In this document: in pieces, positions 1-7,552 of the stretch
Layout: every line of letters begins with the position of its first letter
How positions within the stretch are numbered: the stretch's first letter is position 1
From: Candidatus Kapaibacterium sp.
Lineage (GTDB): Bacteria > Bacteroidota > Ignavibacteria > Kapaibacteriales > UBA2268
DNA length: 7,730 bases
Assembly: GCA_027858275.1 (NCBI GenBank)
Contig: JAQIDA010000150.1
Span: 1 to 7,730 of the forward strand
Direction of reading: 5' to 3'
Position numbers and translations under genes: made by a program
The notes under the pieces: model-generated
What the model saw: only the letters and a program-made list of their open reading frames with translations
What the model was told of the DNA's origin: nothing
Databases searched by the model: none

Positions 1-137
1 GTATTAAAATCACAATTTATTTAATAAAAATTAAAAGCTTATTTGATATTTCCGATTCTTTTTGCTATCTTGCCAACCCGGCTACCAAACAATACTAATA
101 CGTATCGTTAATGATGAATATTTCTTAATAACTTATT

Positions 138-172
138 GCAAAAAAAATTGATGGATTTCTACCCATTTTTTT
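138..172 (+). terminator. Weak hairpin with T-run, possible terminator of a gene lying to the left
   Basis: ATGG (151-154) can pair with CCAT (163-166) across an 8-nt loop, and seven T residues (166-172) follow. An A-run precedes the stem (about 140-147), so the minus strand also reads as hairpin plus T-run. The stem is only four pairs unless the flanking A and T runs pair around a bulge. It could end transcription coming from outside the window on either strand, or it could be chance in AT-rich DNA. Confidence 0.25.
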
Positions 173-210
173 GTAATTTGTTTTGATTGAATAGAACAAA
201 ATAACGAATT

Positions 211-219
211 TGATATAAT
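211..219 (+). promoter_or_regulatory. Candidate extended -10 promoter for the membrane-protein gene
   Basis: A perfect TATAAT (214-219) is preceded by TGA (211-213), giving the extended -10 form TGnTATAAT. No good -35 hexamer lies 16-18 bases upstream. A start of transcription near 226 would give a leader of roughly 27 nt that carries the ribosome binding site. A Bacteroidetes-type reading (TTTG at 182-185, 19 bases, then a TTTG at 209-212 lacking the TA of the -7 box) is a poorer match. The motif is short and the region is AT-rich, so the call is tentative. Confidence 0.4.
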
Positions 220-236
220 TAATAATACAATTACTC

Positions 237-241
237 AGGAG
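237..241 (+). promoter_or_regulatory. Shine-Dalgarno AGGAG that decides the start at 253
   Basis: AGGAG lies 11 bases before the ATG at 253 but only 2 bases before the in-frame TTG at 244. The distance to TTG is too short for normal initiation, so ATG at 253 is preferred. The next gene has no comparable site. Confidence 0.7.
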
Positions 242-252
242 ATTTGAAGAAG

Positions 253-1581
253 ATGAAACAAACAACCGGACAAAAGTACAAAGTAAGATTCTCGCACAGA
301 ATGGTAATGTTGGTTTTAGTAGCAACATTTGCCATCTTTTTCTTTCGTGTAGGAGTGCCGTTTGGAGTACAAGCATTCGTTGTTAATCTGTTCCAGCCTT
401 ATGGAGAGAAATTAGAAAAAGTTGGTTTTGTTGAATTTCAGGACGGAGTTATGGCTTCGGTTCGGAAAGAAAACGAAAGCAAATTTAGCAAATCGGATAT
501 TGTATCGGCCGGCAGTATTAACAAAGAATTTATCTTTGATTTTTCATGGGAAACACGCACAATTGAAGAGCATGGATATGCTAAAGGTAAATGGGAATGG
601 TATGCTAAAGCTCAAGCTCTTGGAGAACATGCTATTGTTTTGGAACCGTGGTACGGTTTTACAATGTTTAGCATATTATTGTCGATATTCCTTGCGGCCT
701 TCTTAACAATGATGATGCCGAATTCTATCGGTTGGATGGCGGTTTTATTCGAACGACAAATTGAGAACACAAAAATTAAAATCAGGCTACAGACAGGTTT
801 CCCTGATGGCATTGTTAACATGTTGATTATGCCTGATAACAACTTGGCTGATTACGATCGTGTTGAAGCTGAAAAAATCTTCCGCTTCGTTTGGGATCGT
901 ACCGTTACCGAAGGTGTCGGTTCAGGAATTCAAGGTGTAAGATTTGATGAAGTATTTGATGACAGCGTTGAATTGGTTTCTTTCCGTAATCATTCAGTTT
1001 ATGCCAGAATCAAAGAATTCTTCTCTGACTTTGTTGTCAAAGAAATCGAAGATGTCAAAGACGGTTTGATATGGCGTAAAAACCATTTATTATTCGGAAA
1101 AGGCTTAAGGATCTATATGGCTCATCACTTTACCGAAAAATATTCAAACAATGTAACAGGTATGGCCTACGGTGGTGCTGCGGTTCTTATTGTAGCTATC
1201 GGTATTCGTGGTTTGAAATTGATTCCTGCCTCAAGACCTTCATTGATCCTTTTCGCTATTTTGCTTGAGTTCTCCATGCTTGTGCTTATGGCCGTAACTC
1301 TCTTCTACACTGAAGAAGAAGAACGTATGGACAGAATGCTCAAGAAAATGGAAGATGCCAGCAGAAGCCAGCTCGAAATTATGCGTGGTCAGCAGTATGA
1401 TATCCATCAGTTGACAAATGCATTAGTTGGTCAGACTGCAGACATCATCAAGAAAAGAGTTGAACAGTCAATCACTGAATATATGACTAGCGGAGACGCG
1501 ATGCAGAGTGCTATTGCTGACGAAATCGGCAAGAAAATTATGCGAAGCATCAAAGAGTCTTACATGGATGGAACAAAATAA
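253..1581 (+). CDS. Four-helix inner-membrane protein of unknown function with C-terminal coiled-coil tail
   Basis: I do not recognise the family. From ATG at 253 the protein has 442 residues; an in-frame TTG at 244 would add three but sits too close to the AGGAG. Hydrophobic helices are seen at about residues 17-37, 136-155, 301-318 and 330-352. The basic N-terminus (KYKVRFSHR) suggests N-inside topology: an extracytoplasmic domain at 38-135, rich in aromatic and charged residues; a soluble cytoplasmic domain at about 160-300; a short loop with K and R; and a cytoplasmic tail from 353. The tail begins with an acidic stretch (EEEERMDRMLKKMED) and looks helical and coiled-coil-like to about 400, so oligomerisation is possible. 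The gene ends in tandem TAA codons and is followed by a strong terminator, so it appears to be monocistronic. A sensor, scaffold or transport-accessory role would each be compatible; none is shown. The reading frame is intact and probably real. Confidence 0.88.
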   Translation: MKQTTGQKYKVRFSHRMVMLVLVATFAIFFFRVGVPFGVQAFVVNLFQPYGEKLEKVGFVEFQDGVMASVRKENESKFSKSDIVSAGSINKEFIFDFSWETRTIEEHGYAKGKWEWYAKAQALGEHAIVLEPWYGFTMFSILLSIFLAAFLTMMMPNSIGWMAVLFERQIENTKIKIRLQTGFPDGIVNMLIMPDNNLADYDRVEAEKIFRFVWDRTVTEGVGSGIQGVRFDEVFDDSVELVSFRNHSVYARIKEFFSDFVVKEIEDVKDGLIWRKNHLLFGKGLRIYMAHHFTEKYSNNVTGMAYGGAAVLIVAIGIRGLKLIPASRPSLILFAILLEFSMLVLMAVTLFYTEEEERMDRMLKKMEDASRSQLEIMRGQQYDIHQLTNALVGQTADIIKKRVEQSITEYMTSGDAMQSAIADEIGKKIMRSIKESYMDGTK

Positions 1582-1616
1582 TAATCCCTTAGAATATTGA
1601 TTCTTCGGATTGATTC

Positions 1617-1652
1617 AAAACGCGACCAATGAAAATTGGCCGCGTTTTTTTT
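1617..1652 (+). terminator. Rho-independent terminator of the membrane-protein gene
   Basis: AACGCG-A-CCAAT (1619-1630) pairs with ATTGG-C-CGCGTT (1635-1646) around a GAAA tetraloop, with a single A/C mismatch. Eight T residues follow (1645-1652). It begins about 35 bases after the stop codon and separates this gene from the next, arguing against an operon. Confidence 0.92.
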
Positions 1653-1747
1653 ATTTAAGCTCTTCTTATTACCGGACCTATACAATTTTTTGGAAAAAAA
1701 AAGGTCTTCCTATACAAAAGAATTGTTTATTTATTCGACTATAATTT
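1653..1747 (+). promoter_or_regulatory. Leader of the C25 protein gene with 9-bp direct repeat and hairpin
   Basis: CCTATACAA occurs twice, at 1677-1685 and 1709-1717, exactly 32 bp apart. Between the copies, GACCT (1675-1679) can pair with AGGTC (1702-1706), with an inner TTTTTT-GG-AAAAAA match. TATACA at 1711-1716, with TTGGAA 15 bases upstream (1690-1695), is the only weak sigma70-like pair giving a usable leader. No TTTG/TAnnTTTG promoter of Bacteroidetes type is apparent. There is no Shine-Dalgarno before the ATG at 1748; the preceding bases are A/T-rich, as is common in Bacteroidota. The promoter must lie here because a terminator sits upstream, but its exact position is unsure. Confidence 0.35.
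1677..1717 (+). repeat. Direct repeat pair CCTATACAA, 32-bp period
   Basis: Two identical 9-mers (1677-1685 and 1709-1717) start 32 bp apart, about three helical turns. They lie upstream of the C25 gene and could be paired binding sites or duplicated promoter elements. No known regulator site is recognised. Confidence 0.4.
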
Positions 1748-1807
1748 ATGAAATTCGCAATCCATGTTTTAGCTGTGCTGTTATTTTCTTTATCAGTTAC
1801 TCAAGCT
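1748..1807 (+). other. Sec signal peptide of the C25 protein
   Basis: Residues 1-20 have a Lys at position 2, a hydrophobic core (IHVLAVLLFSLSV) and a small residue at the expected -1 position (TQA). Signal peptidase I would cut before Glu21. There is no lipobox cysteine, so this is not a lipoprotein. Confidence 0.88.
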
Positions 1808-4800
1808 GAGTCATATAACATCGAATATATTGATAACGGTATTGTTGTCAAAATATCCAAACCTGAAACCGCGTATAGAAGCAGCACATCTTCTTCCAAA
1901 TTTCTTTTTGAATTAATGTGGAACAGCGGCAAATTCAGATCAATCAATTCTATCAACCCAACTTCTCTTTTATCATCGAAAATCGTAACCCCGATTTCAG
2001 GCGTTAAAAGCGTATATCTCATTGTGACAAAAAAAAGATTATTGGGATACGTCTACAGCGATAAACATCTCGGCACAATGGAACCAAACATAGAATTGGG
2101 AGAAACTTTAAGGCAAAGAGATCGAAATATAACACAAATATTAATCAATCCTTTCGGAATTGATCCCCAAGGAAGTTTATACGTCGCCGACGAATTTGAA
2201 ATTACAATTACATTCTTTGAGAACATCGAACAAACTGATCCTGAAAATATTATCCCGGCTCTCAGAGACGTTCTTAATGATCGGCATTTGAATTCTCTGA
2301 CCCAATCACCTTCAACAAAGAAAAATTCAGCCAAGCTCTTGCAGGCTGACTGGTATTCACCCGAAAAAGAATATGTCAAAATTGAAACGACGAAAGACGG
2401 AATCGCTGTCATCAATGCCGATGATATAATCGCGGCAAATAATACATTCAGCGGCATTAATAACGATCATTTATCGCTGATTTATAAAGGCGAAGAAATG
2501 CCCTGTAAGATAATCAACGACAGTGACGGTTTGCTCAATTCCGGTGATGAAATCATCTTTCTCGGCAGCAGAGCAGTAGGGGAAGAAACTTATCATTCTG
2601 TCTACACCGGCACAGAAGCATTTTGGCTGACTTATAAGGAATCAGCCAACGGATTGCGCTATGCTGATTTCCCTTCCGGCAACAGTGAAGACCTAATCAA
2701 GGACATCACGGTAAAGCATCATTTTGAAGAAGATAATTTATACTCAGTCGGCGACGGCTTTTATAATAATCTCTCAAGAGAAGTAAAAGGCGAGGGCTGG
2801 TATATGTTTGAAATAAACGATTCTGACCACGAGGTCTTCGATTATAATTTCATCCTGTCTCCGAGAAACTCATCAAAAATATATTTCTCGGTTGAGGTCA
2901 AAGCCAACAGCATTGTTCACAGTACAAAATACACTCCTGACAACCAATTACTCTCCGCAGCAATAAACAATGATTTTGCCTCCGATCACAGCATACCCGT
3001 GAGAGACGGGACTAATTTTGCTGTAGATATTAACCCTCTAAATATAATCAGCGGCATAAATAATCTAAAACTAATAAATCGCAGTGATGAATTTGTCGGC
3101 AAGTATTTCATAGCCGTGGATTATCTTGAAATAGTCTCCGAGGAAGCACCCTTAGCGTATCAGGGCAAATTTATAGGCGAAACAGAACTGCTCGATAAAG
3201 ATCTGGCAATCTACATTGGCGGATTCTCCGATAATAATATTATTTTGATTGATAAAAATAATTCATATATAAGCAAAGCTGTCGGAGAAGCCGGCACAAC
3301 CTTCAGGCTCGGAGCTTCCCCGTCATCAATTATTTCGTTGATGATAAACGACAGTTCCTATATTGACAGCCTCCGGTACGGGATATATACGGCAATGTCA
3401 CAAGCTCCGGACTATGAGGATATCGAAATAAAATATTTCGACGATATAGACGCTGCGACCTCATATCTGAAATCTTGTCCCGATAAATCCCAAATTGCGC
3501 TTGCGGCAAATTCTGACATTTCCGGCAATTCCGCACTGATTACTCATCTTATAAGTCTCGGCAGTTCACTTGCTACGAGTTTGTCTGATCGGGATATGTA
3601 TGTTATGTCTACAATCAAAGGCAGCTCTGAATTAGTTGAAGACATGAATTCCGACGGTGCTGCGGTACTGTCAGGTTTTATGCCGCATTCAGGCGGCCGG
3701 TCTTATGCAATTAAGACAGGCTTAAATACTGCCGAACAATATAGTTTTCAAGCTAATGACAACAGCACAACAGAGCGAGCTGTAGTTTCAGCAGACAGTA
3801 AATCAAATCTTATGACAGACAAAACTCAGGCAACCGCAATATATATTTATCATCCATTATTCAAAGAAGCTACCCAAAAACTCGTAGATCACCGTCGCTC
3901 GACACTTGATATGAATATCAAAATGATCTCAGTAGACGATATTTTTAAAGAAGCAAACTATGGCAACAAATCGCCTCACGCGATCAAATCATATTTGAGA
4001 CATGCGATAGATAATTGGGAAGCTCCCGCTCTGTTCTATGTAACTTTCATAGGAGACGCAAGCTGGGATCCCCGCCATAACTTACCCACATCTGTCAACG
4101 AAGATTTTATTCCCTCGTTTGGACATCCGGTAAGCGATTTCTGGTATACATCGTTCACAGATATAAACCCGGGCGGACTTCAAGACACTATTGTGCCTGA
4201 ACTTACAATCGGCAGAATTTCCTGTTCCGACAAAGAAGAAGCTAATCAATTCGTGAATAAAGCCATTGATTATGATCAATTCAAACGTCGTCCTTGGATG
4301 AAAAAATTCCTGTTCTTGGCCGGAGGTGATTCAACAGAATCATTTGAAAATTTCTCTTATGGTTTTTCCCGGCGAGTAATGTTTCCCCAATTGTGTGCCG
4401 ACACGGTTATGATAGACAAAGCTCCTCCGCTGGTTCCTGCTCCGATCAAAGCCGCGGAAATCATTAATGCGATTAATAAAGGAACAGTGTGGATCAATTA
4501 TGTAGGACATGCCGCAGCTGAAGTCTTTGATATGGACGGCTGGCAAATCGATAAGTTGAGTAATCAAAGCAAGTATTTTTTCATGTCTTTTGTATCTTGT
4601 AATTCCGGTGCTTTTGCTAATCCTGCCGTTGAATGTCGAAACGAAAGCTATATTTTTGATGATTATAAGGGAGCCGTGGCCGTTTTCGGTTCTACTAATA
4701 CAAGCATAGTCGACCAAAGTGTCGCTCTGATGGATCATATGTTCAGGATTATGGCAGATACATCCGTTAGAATCAGACGCGCAGGCGATCTGCTCTTTGC

Positions 4801-7456
4801 CGCTCGAAACGATGTCAGATTTGATTATCCCGGAAATGAGATGATTATGTTCCAGTACTCATTGTTGGGCGACGTACTCTGTGAGATTCAAATTGCCGAC
4901 AGTCCTGATCTTTATACTTTCCGAGATAATTTGATTATTGAAAATGAAAAAGGTGAGAGCAGAATTTCAATCGAAGATTCTCTTTTGAGTATTTCAGGTA
5001 CTGTGTTCAACGGCGGATTCTATTATCAAGGCGAAATTAATGTAAAACTTGTTCATACATATAATGCAGTTCAGATCGAAACAGAAACAACTCTTTCAAA
5101 TATCTGTATCGGTGCGGATTTTAAATTTGATGTATCAATCAAAGATATGCCCGGAACGCATCAATTCAAACTCATTATTGATTCCGATGAAGTAGTCGAC
5201 GACGCTCGAAGAAGCAATAATATCGTAGAATTTTCCGTAGAGTCCTTTAATAACGGTTTCTTGACCCTCGATCCGCAGTCGTATTGGAATATCGATGCTG
5301 ACAATCCTGTCTTTCGCCTTGTTCCGAATATCAAAGAAAACACAGAAACCGAATTTTATCTCGAAATACTCGCTGATGATGAGTCACAATCTCTTCTGCA
5401 CAGCTCAGTTGCAGATGAAATAACAGTAAACGAAAATTATATCGATTGGAAGCCGACCTATGCTTTCGAGCCTGATATATCATACATAATGACCGCGAAA
5501 ATCAAATATGTTGATAACGGATCAGAATCTGATATACTCAGAATACCCGTCCACGCGCTCAAAAAGGGAATAGGGGAGACAGCCGATTGGAAACAAAGCA
5601 CACGTTCAAACCTTGCCGACAATACTTTGAAAGCTCTCACATTGAACGAATCAGGCTTAGTGACTTTTGCCCTCGCGACACATACTTATCATGTCATGGG
5701 CGCAAGCGGCGATCATATTAAGGGCTATCCCAGAAATGTAGAAATACTCTATGACGGCAACACAATTTCAAGTACATTTTCAGGTATACCTGTCGGTATG
5801 AATATTGTGCATATTTCCGGTGAAACAGGAGAGATCAAGAAATTCTTTTTTGTAAAGACTTGGGAAAAAGATAGTTCTAGTATCGTTGTCAACAGCTTCT
5901 TGCTTGATTCAGTTCCTGACGGCGACTATCTGATTTTAGCAACTTGCGACAAAACTTTGAGAAGCTTCTATTACGCGACAGAACCCGAAGGAACACTGGA
6001 CGCGCTTAGAGCCGGTCTACAACTTTACGGCTCTGAATTAGCCAAAGAAATCCCCGATATATCTTCAGATCCTTTCTCGTTCGTAATTTTTGGGAAAAGA
6101 GGCGGAGCCCCCGGCAGTGCAGTCGAACAAATGAATCTTACAGGACTGCAAGCTGTTGTTGACGGTGAACTAATTATTTCCTCCAACAGCGGAACTGTGA
6201 CCTCAGCTCCCATCGGACCTGCTAAAAAGTGGAACAATATTACAATTTCCGCAAATATCCCGGCAGAGTGCAGCTTGAAAACTGATATTATCGGAATTGA
6301 CCCGAACTCAAACACAGAAATTCTGATCGATGGTACAGAATTAACAGAAATCGACCTCAGTACAATCGATGCACAGGCATTTCCTACTATTAAGTACATT
6401 ACTGAAATGTCGCGCGATGACAATAGCCTCGAGCCTTCGATTATTTCATTTGAAGGGTCTTATTTACCCGTTCCGGAATTTGCGATCGTAAAATCAAAAT
6501 GCTCCGTTGAATATTCCGATGTGATGCGAGGAGATTCAAACTTCGCCGAATCTGTTTTTGAAAATATCTCTCTCAGAACAGACGCCTCCGTAGTTGAACT
6601 AAACGCTGACATTCTCCCGACCGGAGGTTATCTAATTGACTATACGACTAATATAGAATCAGTGCTGAGAAACCAAGAGTATTCGAGCCGGTTTGGATAT
6701 GACAGCGAAACCCTGGCGGATCTGAATTATATTCATTTTTCAGTTAATAAAAACGATTCAATCCGTGAATTATACGCATTCAACAACAGTCATGAACTCG
6801 ATTTCAGTGTTTATGAAGACAGCGAAAAGCCGACTCTGATCATCAAGTCCGACGGCAAAGAGATTCACGACAGCAGTTATGTATCTCTGCAACCGGTATT
6901 CGAAATCGAGCTGTATGATAATTCGCGTATGCCGGTACGAGACAACGCGATAACAGTTTGGATTAACGGAAACGCACAGTGCGATAAATCCCACAGCTGC
7001 ACATTTACAGACTTAGAGAAAAATATACCTCTGAAAGCCATACTAACATTCAAATCAGAAAACGAGCTTGATTACGGAGTTAATCTCATGAAAGTCGAAT
7101 TTGAAGACGCTCGCGGCAACAGAGACCAATTATATTATTATCTTCTCGTTTCACAAAACGGCAGTATCAAGAATTTGAAAAACGCCCCCAATCCGGTATA
7201 TGAATCCACTTCATTCAAATTCGATTTCATAGCCTCAGACAATGAATCACAAGTAACAATCGAGATTCATAACCTTGCCGGCAGAAAAGTCAGGACAGTC
7301 AGCGGCAACTGCACGATAGGCGAAAACAACATAGAATGGGACGGAAGAGACAACGACGGCAGAAAACTCGCTGTAGGAGCATATTTTTACATGATGACAA
7401 TCCAATCCAAGTCCTACGTAGAACCTGTATTCGGCAAGTTGATCATAGTGGACTAA
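1748..7456 (+). CDS. Secreted gingipain-type (C25) cysteine peptidase, multidomain, type IX secretion substrate
   Basis: The 1902-residue protein starts with a Sec signal peptide (1-20; likely cleavage after TQA, before ESYN), which fixes the ATG at 1748. Residues 21-165 resemble the beta-rich C25 propeptide, and 200-300 the WYSPEKEYVKIETTKDGI module that usually precedes C25 domains. An ILEI/FAM3-like segment lies at about 550-632. The peptidase domain is at about 697-1045, with GDASWD at 769-774, candidate catalytic His921 (VGHAAAEVF) and Cys951 (VSCNSGAF), and a closing YSLLGD. CARDB-like beta modules follow at about 1065-1165 and 1605-1690, a second ILEI-like module at about 1345-1462, an Ig-like domain at about 1690-1805, and a sorting domain at 1810-1902. 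Known family members are extracellular proteases; PorU, the type IX sortase, shares the fold but is shorter (about 1100-1200 residues). I favour a surface or secreted protease, but a PorU-like role is not excluded. The substrate is unknown. The gene has no Shine-Dalgarno and is probably monocistronic. Confidence 0.93.
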   Translation: MKFAIHVLAVLLFSLSVTQAESYNIEYIDNGIVVKISKPETAYRSSTSSSKFLFELMWNSGKFRSINSINPTSLLSSKIVTPISGVKSVYLIVTKKRLLGYVYSDKHLGTMEPNIELGETLRQRDRNITQILINPFGIDPQGSLYVADEFEITITFFENIEQTDPENIIPALRDVLNDRHLNSLTQSPSTKKNSAKLLQADWYSPEKEYVKIETTKDGIAVINADDIIAANNTFSGINNDHLSLIYKGEEMPCKIINDSDGLLNSGDEIIFLGSRAVGEETYHSVYTGTEAFWLTYKESANGLRYADFPSGNSEDLIKDITVKHHFEEDNLYSVGDGFYNNLSREVKGEGWYMFEINDSDHEVFDYNFILSPRNSSKIYFSVEVKANSIVHSTKYTPDNQLLSAAINNDFASDHSIPVRDGTNFAVDINPLNIISGINNLKLINRSDEFVGKYFIAVDYLEIVSEEAPLAYQGKFIGETELLDKDLAIYIGGFSDNNIILIDKNNSYISKAVGEAGTTFRLGASPSSIISLMINDSSYIDSLRYGIYTAMSQAPDYEDIEIKYFDDIDAATSYLKSCPDKSQIALAANSDISGNSALITHLISLGSSLATSLSDRDMYVMSTIKGSSELVEDMNSDGAAVLSGFMPHSGGRSYAIKTGLNTAEQYSFQANDNSTTERAVVSADSKSNLMTDKTQATAIYIYHPLFKEATQKLVDHRRSTLDMNIKMISVDDIFKEANYGNKSPHAIKSYLRHAIDNWEAPALFYVTFIGDASWDPRHNLPTSVNEDFIPSFGHPVSDFWYTSFTDINPGGLQDTIVPELTIGRISCSDKEEANQFVNKAIDYDQFKRRPWMKKFLFLAGGDSTESFENFSYGFSRRVMFPQLCADTVMIDKAPPLVPAPIKAAEIINAINKGTVWINYVGHAAAEVFDMDGWQIDKLSNQSKYFFMSFVSCNSGAFANPAVECRNESYIFDDYKGAVAVFGSTNTSIVDQSVALMDHMFRIMADTSVRIRRAGDLLFAARNDVRFDYPGNEMIMFQYSLLGDVLCEIQIADSPDLYTFRDNLIIENEKGESRISIEDSLLSISGTVFNGGFYYQGEINVKLVHTYNAVQIETETTLSNICIGADFKFDVSIKDMPGTHQFKLIIDSDEVVDDARRSNNIVEFSVESFNNGFLTLDPQSYWNIDADNPVFRLVPNIKENTETEFYLEILADDESQSLLHSSVADEITVNENYIDWKPTYAFEPDISYIMTAKIKYVDNGSESDILRIPVHALKKGIGETADWKQSTRSNLADNTLKALTLNESGLVTFALATHTYHVMGASGDHIKGYPRNVEILYDGNTISSTFSGIPVGMNIVHISGETGEIKKFFFVKTWEKDSSSIVVNSFLLDSVPDGDYLILATCDKTLRSFYYATEPEGTLDALRAGLQLYGSELAKEIPDISSDPFSFVIFGKRGGAPGSAVEQMNLTGLQAVVDGELIISSNSGTVTSAPIGPAKKWNNITISANIPAECSLKTDIIGIDPNSNTEILIDGTELTEIDLSTIDAQAFPTIKYITEMSRDDNSLEPSIISFEGSYLPVPEFAIVKSKCSVEYSDVMRGDSNFAESVFENISLRTDASVVELNADILPTGGYLIDYTTNIESVLRNQEYSSRFGYDSETLADLNYIHFSVNKNDSIRELYAFNNSHELDFSVYEDSEKPTLIIKSDGKEIHDSSYVSLQPVFEIELYDNSRMPVRDNAITVWINGNAQCDKSHSCTFTDLEKNIPLKAILTFKSENELDYGVNLMKVEFEDARGNRDQLYYYLLVSQNGSIKNLKNAPNPVYESTSFKFDFIASDNESQVTIEIHNLAGRKVRTVSGNCTIGENNIEWDGRDNDGRKLAVGAYFYMMTIQSKSYVEPVFGKLIIVD
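3395..3643 (+). other. Degenerate ILEI/FAM3-like module before the peptidase domain
   Basis: Residues about 550-632 carry the order of landmarks expected for the ILEI/FAM3 fold: a helix ending in YLKSCPD, a strand QIALAAN, a helix ending in SLGSSLA (Gly605), then RDMYVMSTIKG (615-625). In ILEI domains these correspond to the ipdG-tiVlva strand, the LGS turn and the RDSWAxxGxKG strand. The final G-x-KG is weakened to STIKG. The match is from memory of the family pattern, not a profile search. Confidence 0.45.
3836..4882 (+). other. C25 (gingipain) peptidase domain
   Basis: Residues about 697-1045. The domain opens with the strand ATAIYIYHP and contains FIGDASWDPRHN (767-778) and the acidic, aromatic VSDFWYTSF segment. 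IGRISC precedes a helix, and the catalytic pair follows: His921 in NYVGHAAAEVF and Cys951 in SFVSCNSGAF. It closes with the FQYSLLGD motif. The 30-residue His-to-Cys spacing is close to that of gingipain RgpB (His211, Cys244). Both candidate catalytic residues are present, so activity is expected. Confidence 0.88.
5780..6133 (+). other. ILEI/FAM3-like module after the peptidase domain
   Basis: Residues about 1345-1462. The landmarks are GMNIVHISGETGEI (1350 onward), then SVPDGDYLILATCD, a helix ending in LYGSELAKEI (Gly1428), and FSFVIFGKRGGAPGSAVEQ with Gly1449-Lys1450. This follows the ILEI pattern: a strand with a D/S-x-x-TGE turn, ipdGxxVlvat, LGS, then a GxKG strand leading to a conserved Glu. 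The usual FDT after the first strand is replaced by FFFVKTW, so ligand-site residues may have diverged. Similar modules are known to me in large C25 proteins of the Ignavibacteria side of the group. Confidence 0.6.
7175..7453 (+). other. FlgD-like / type IX secretion C-terminal sorting domain
   Basis: Residues 1810-1902 begin with KNAPNPVYESTSFKF and continue with VTIEIHNLAGRKVRTV, then IEWDGRDNDGRKLAVGAYFY (WDGRD starts at residue 1864), ending in FGKLIIVD. The NAPNP opening, the x-D-G-x-x-L-x-x-G-x-Y turn and the final beta strand are hallmarks of type IX (Por) sorting tails and FlgD-Ig domains. The domain is expected to direct passage through the outer membrane and to be cleaved or anchored by the sortase. 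Confidence 0.9.
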
Positions 7457-7495
7457 TGAAAATGATATAGCATGTTCTCGGAGCATTTCTCCCCA

Positions 7496-7528
7496 CAAAA
7501 TATGAAATATATAAAACGAAATATTTTG
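7496..7528. repeat. AT-rich 8-bp inverted repeat after the C25 gene
   Basis: CAAAATAT (7496-7503) and ATATTTTG (7521-7528) form a perfect 8-bp inverted repeat with a 17-nt spacer. It lies 40 bases after the stop. It could give a weak hairpin at the mRNA 3' end, but it has no T-run and the composition makes chance likely. A smaller GGAG/CTCC hairpin lies just upstream, near 7480-7492. Confidence 0.3.
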
Positions 7529-7552
7529 AACCCCTAGCTTTTCTTGGTCAAG

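Noticed and set aside
98..105. Palindrome ATACGTAT upstream of the first gene
   Set aside because: Eight bases in AT-rich DNA, far from the likely promoter, with no second copy; too weak to call an operator.
244..252. TTG start giving a protein three residues longer
   Set aside because: It lies 2 bases from the AGGAG, too close; ATG at 253 has workable spacing.
125..376. Minus-strand ORF of 83 codons over the upstream region and the start of the first gene
   Set aside because: Low-complexity product with no family features, antisense to a well-supported gene; treated as a shadow.
1596..1616. Direct repeat ATTGATTC (1596-1603 and 1609-1616)
   Set aside because: Short, AT-rich and located between a stop codon and a terminator; no evident role.
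1740..1745. Perfect TATAAT just before the C25 start codon
   Set aside because: Transcription would start near 1752, inside the coding region and after the ATG that opens a convincing signal peptide. Probably chance in AT-rich DNA.
6025..6423. Minus-strand ORF of 132 codons inside the C25 gene
   Set aside because: It lies wholly opposite a coding region with clear domain content, has no recognisable motif, and is typical of antisense open frames. The same applies to the other minus-strand ORFs within 1801-6994.
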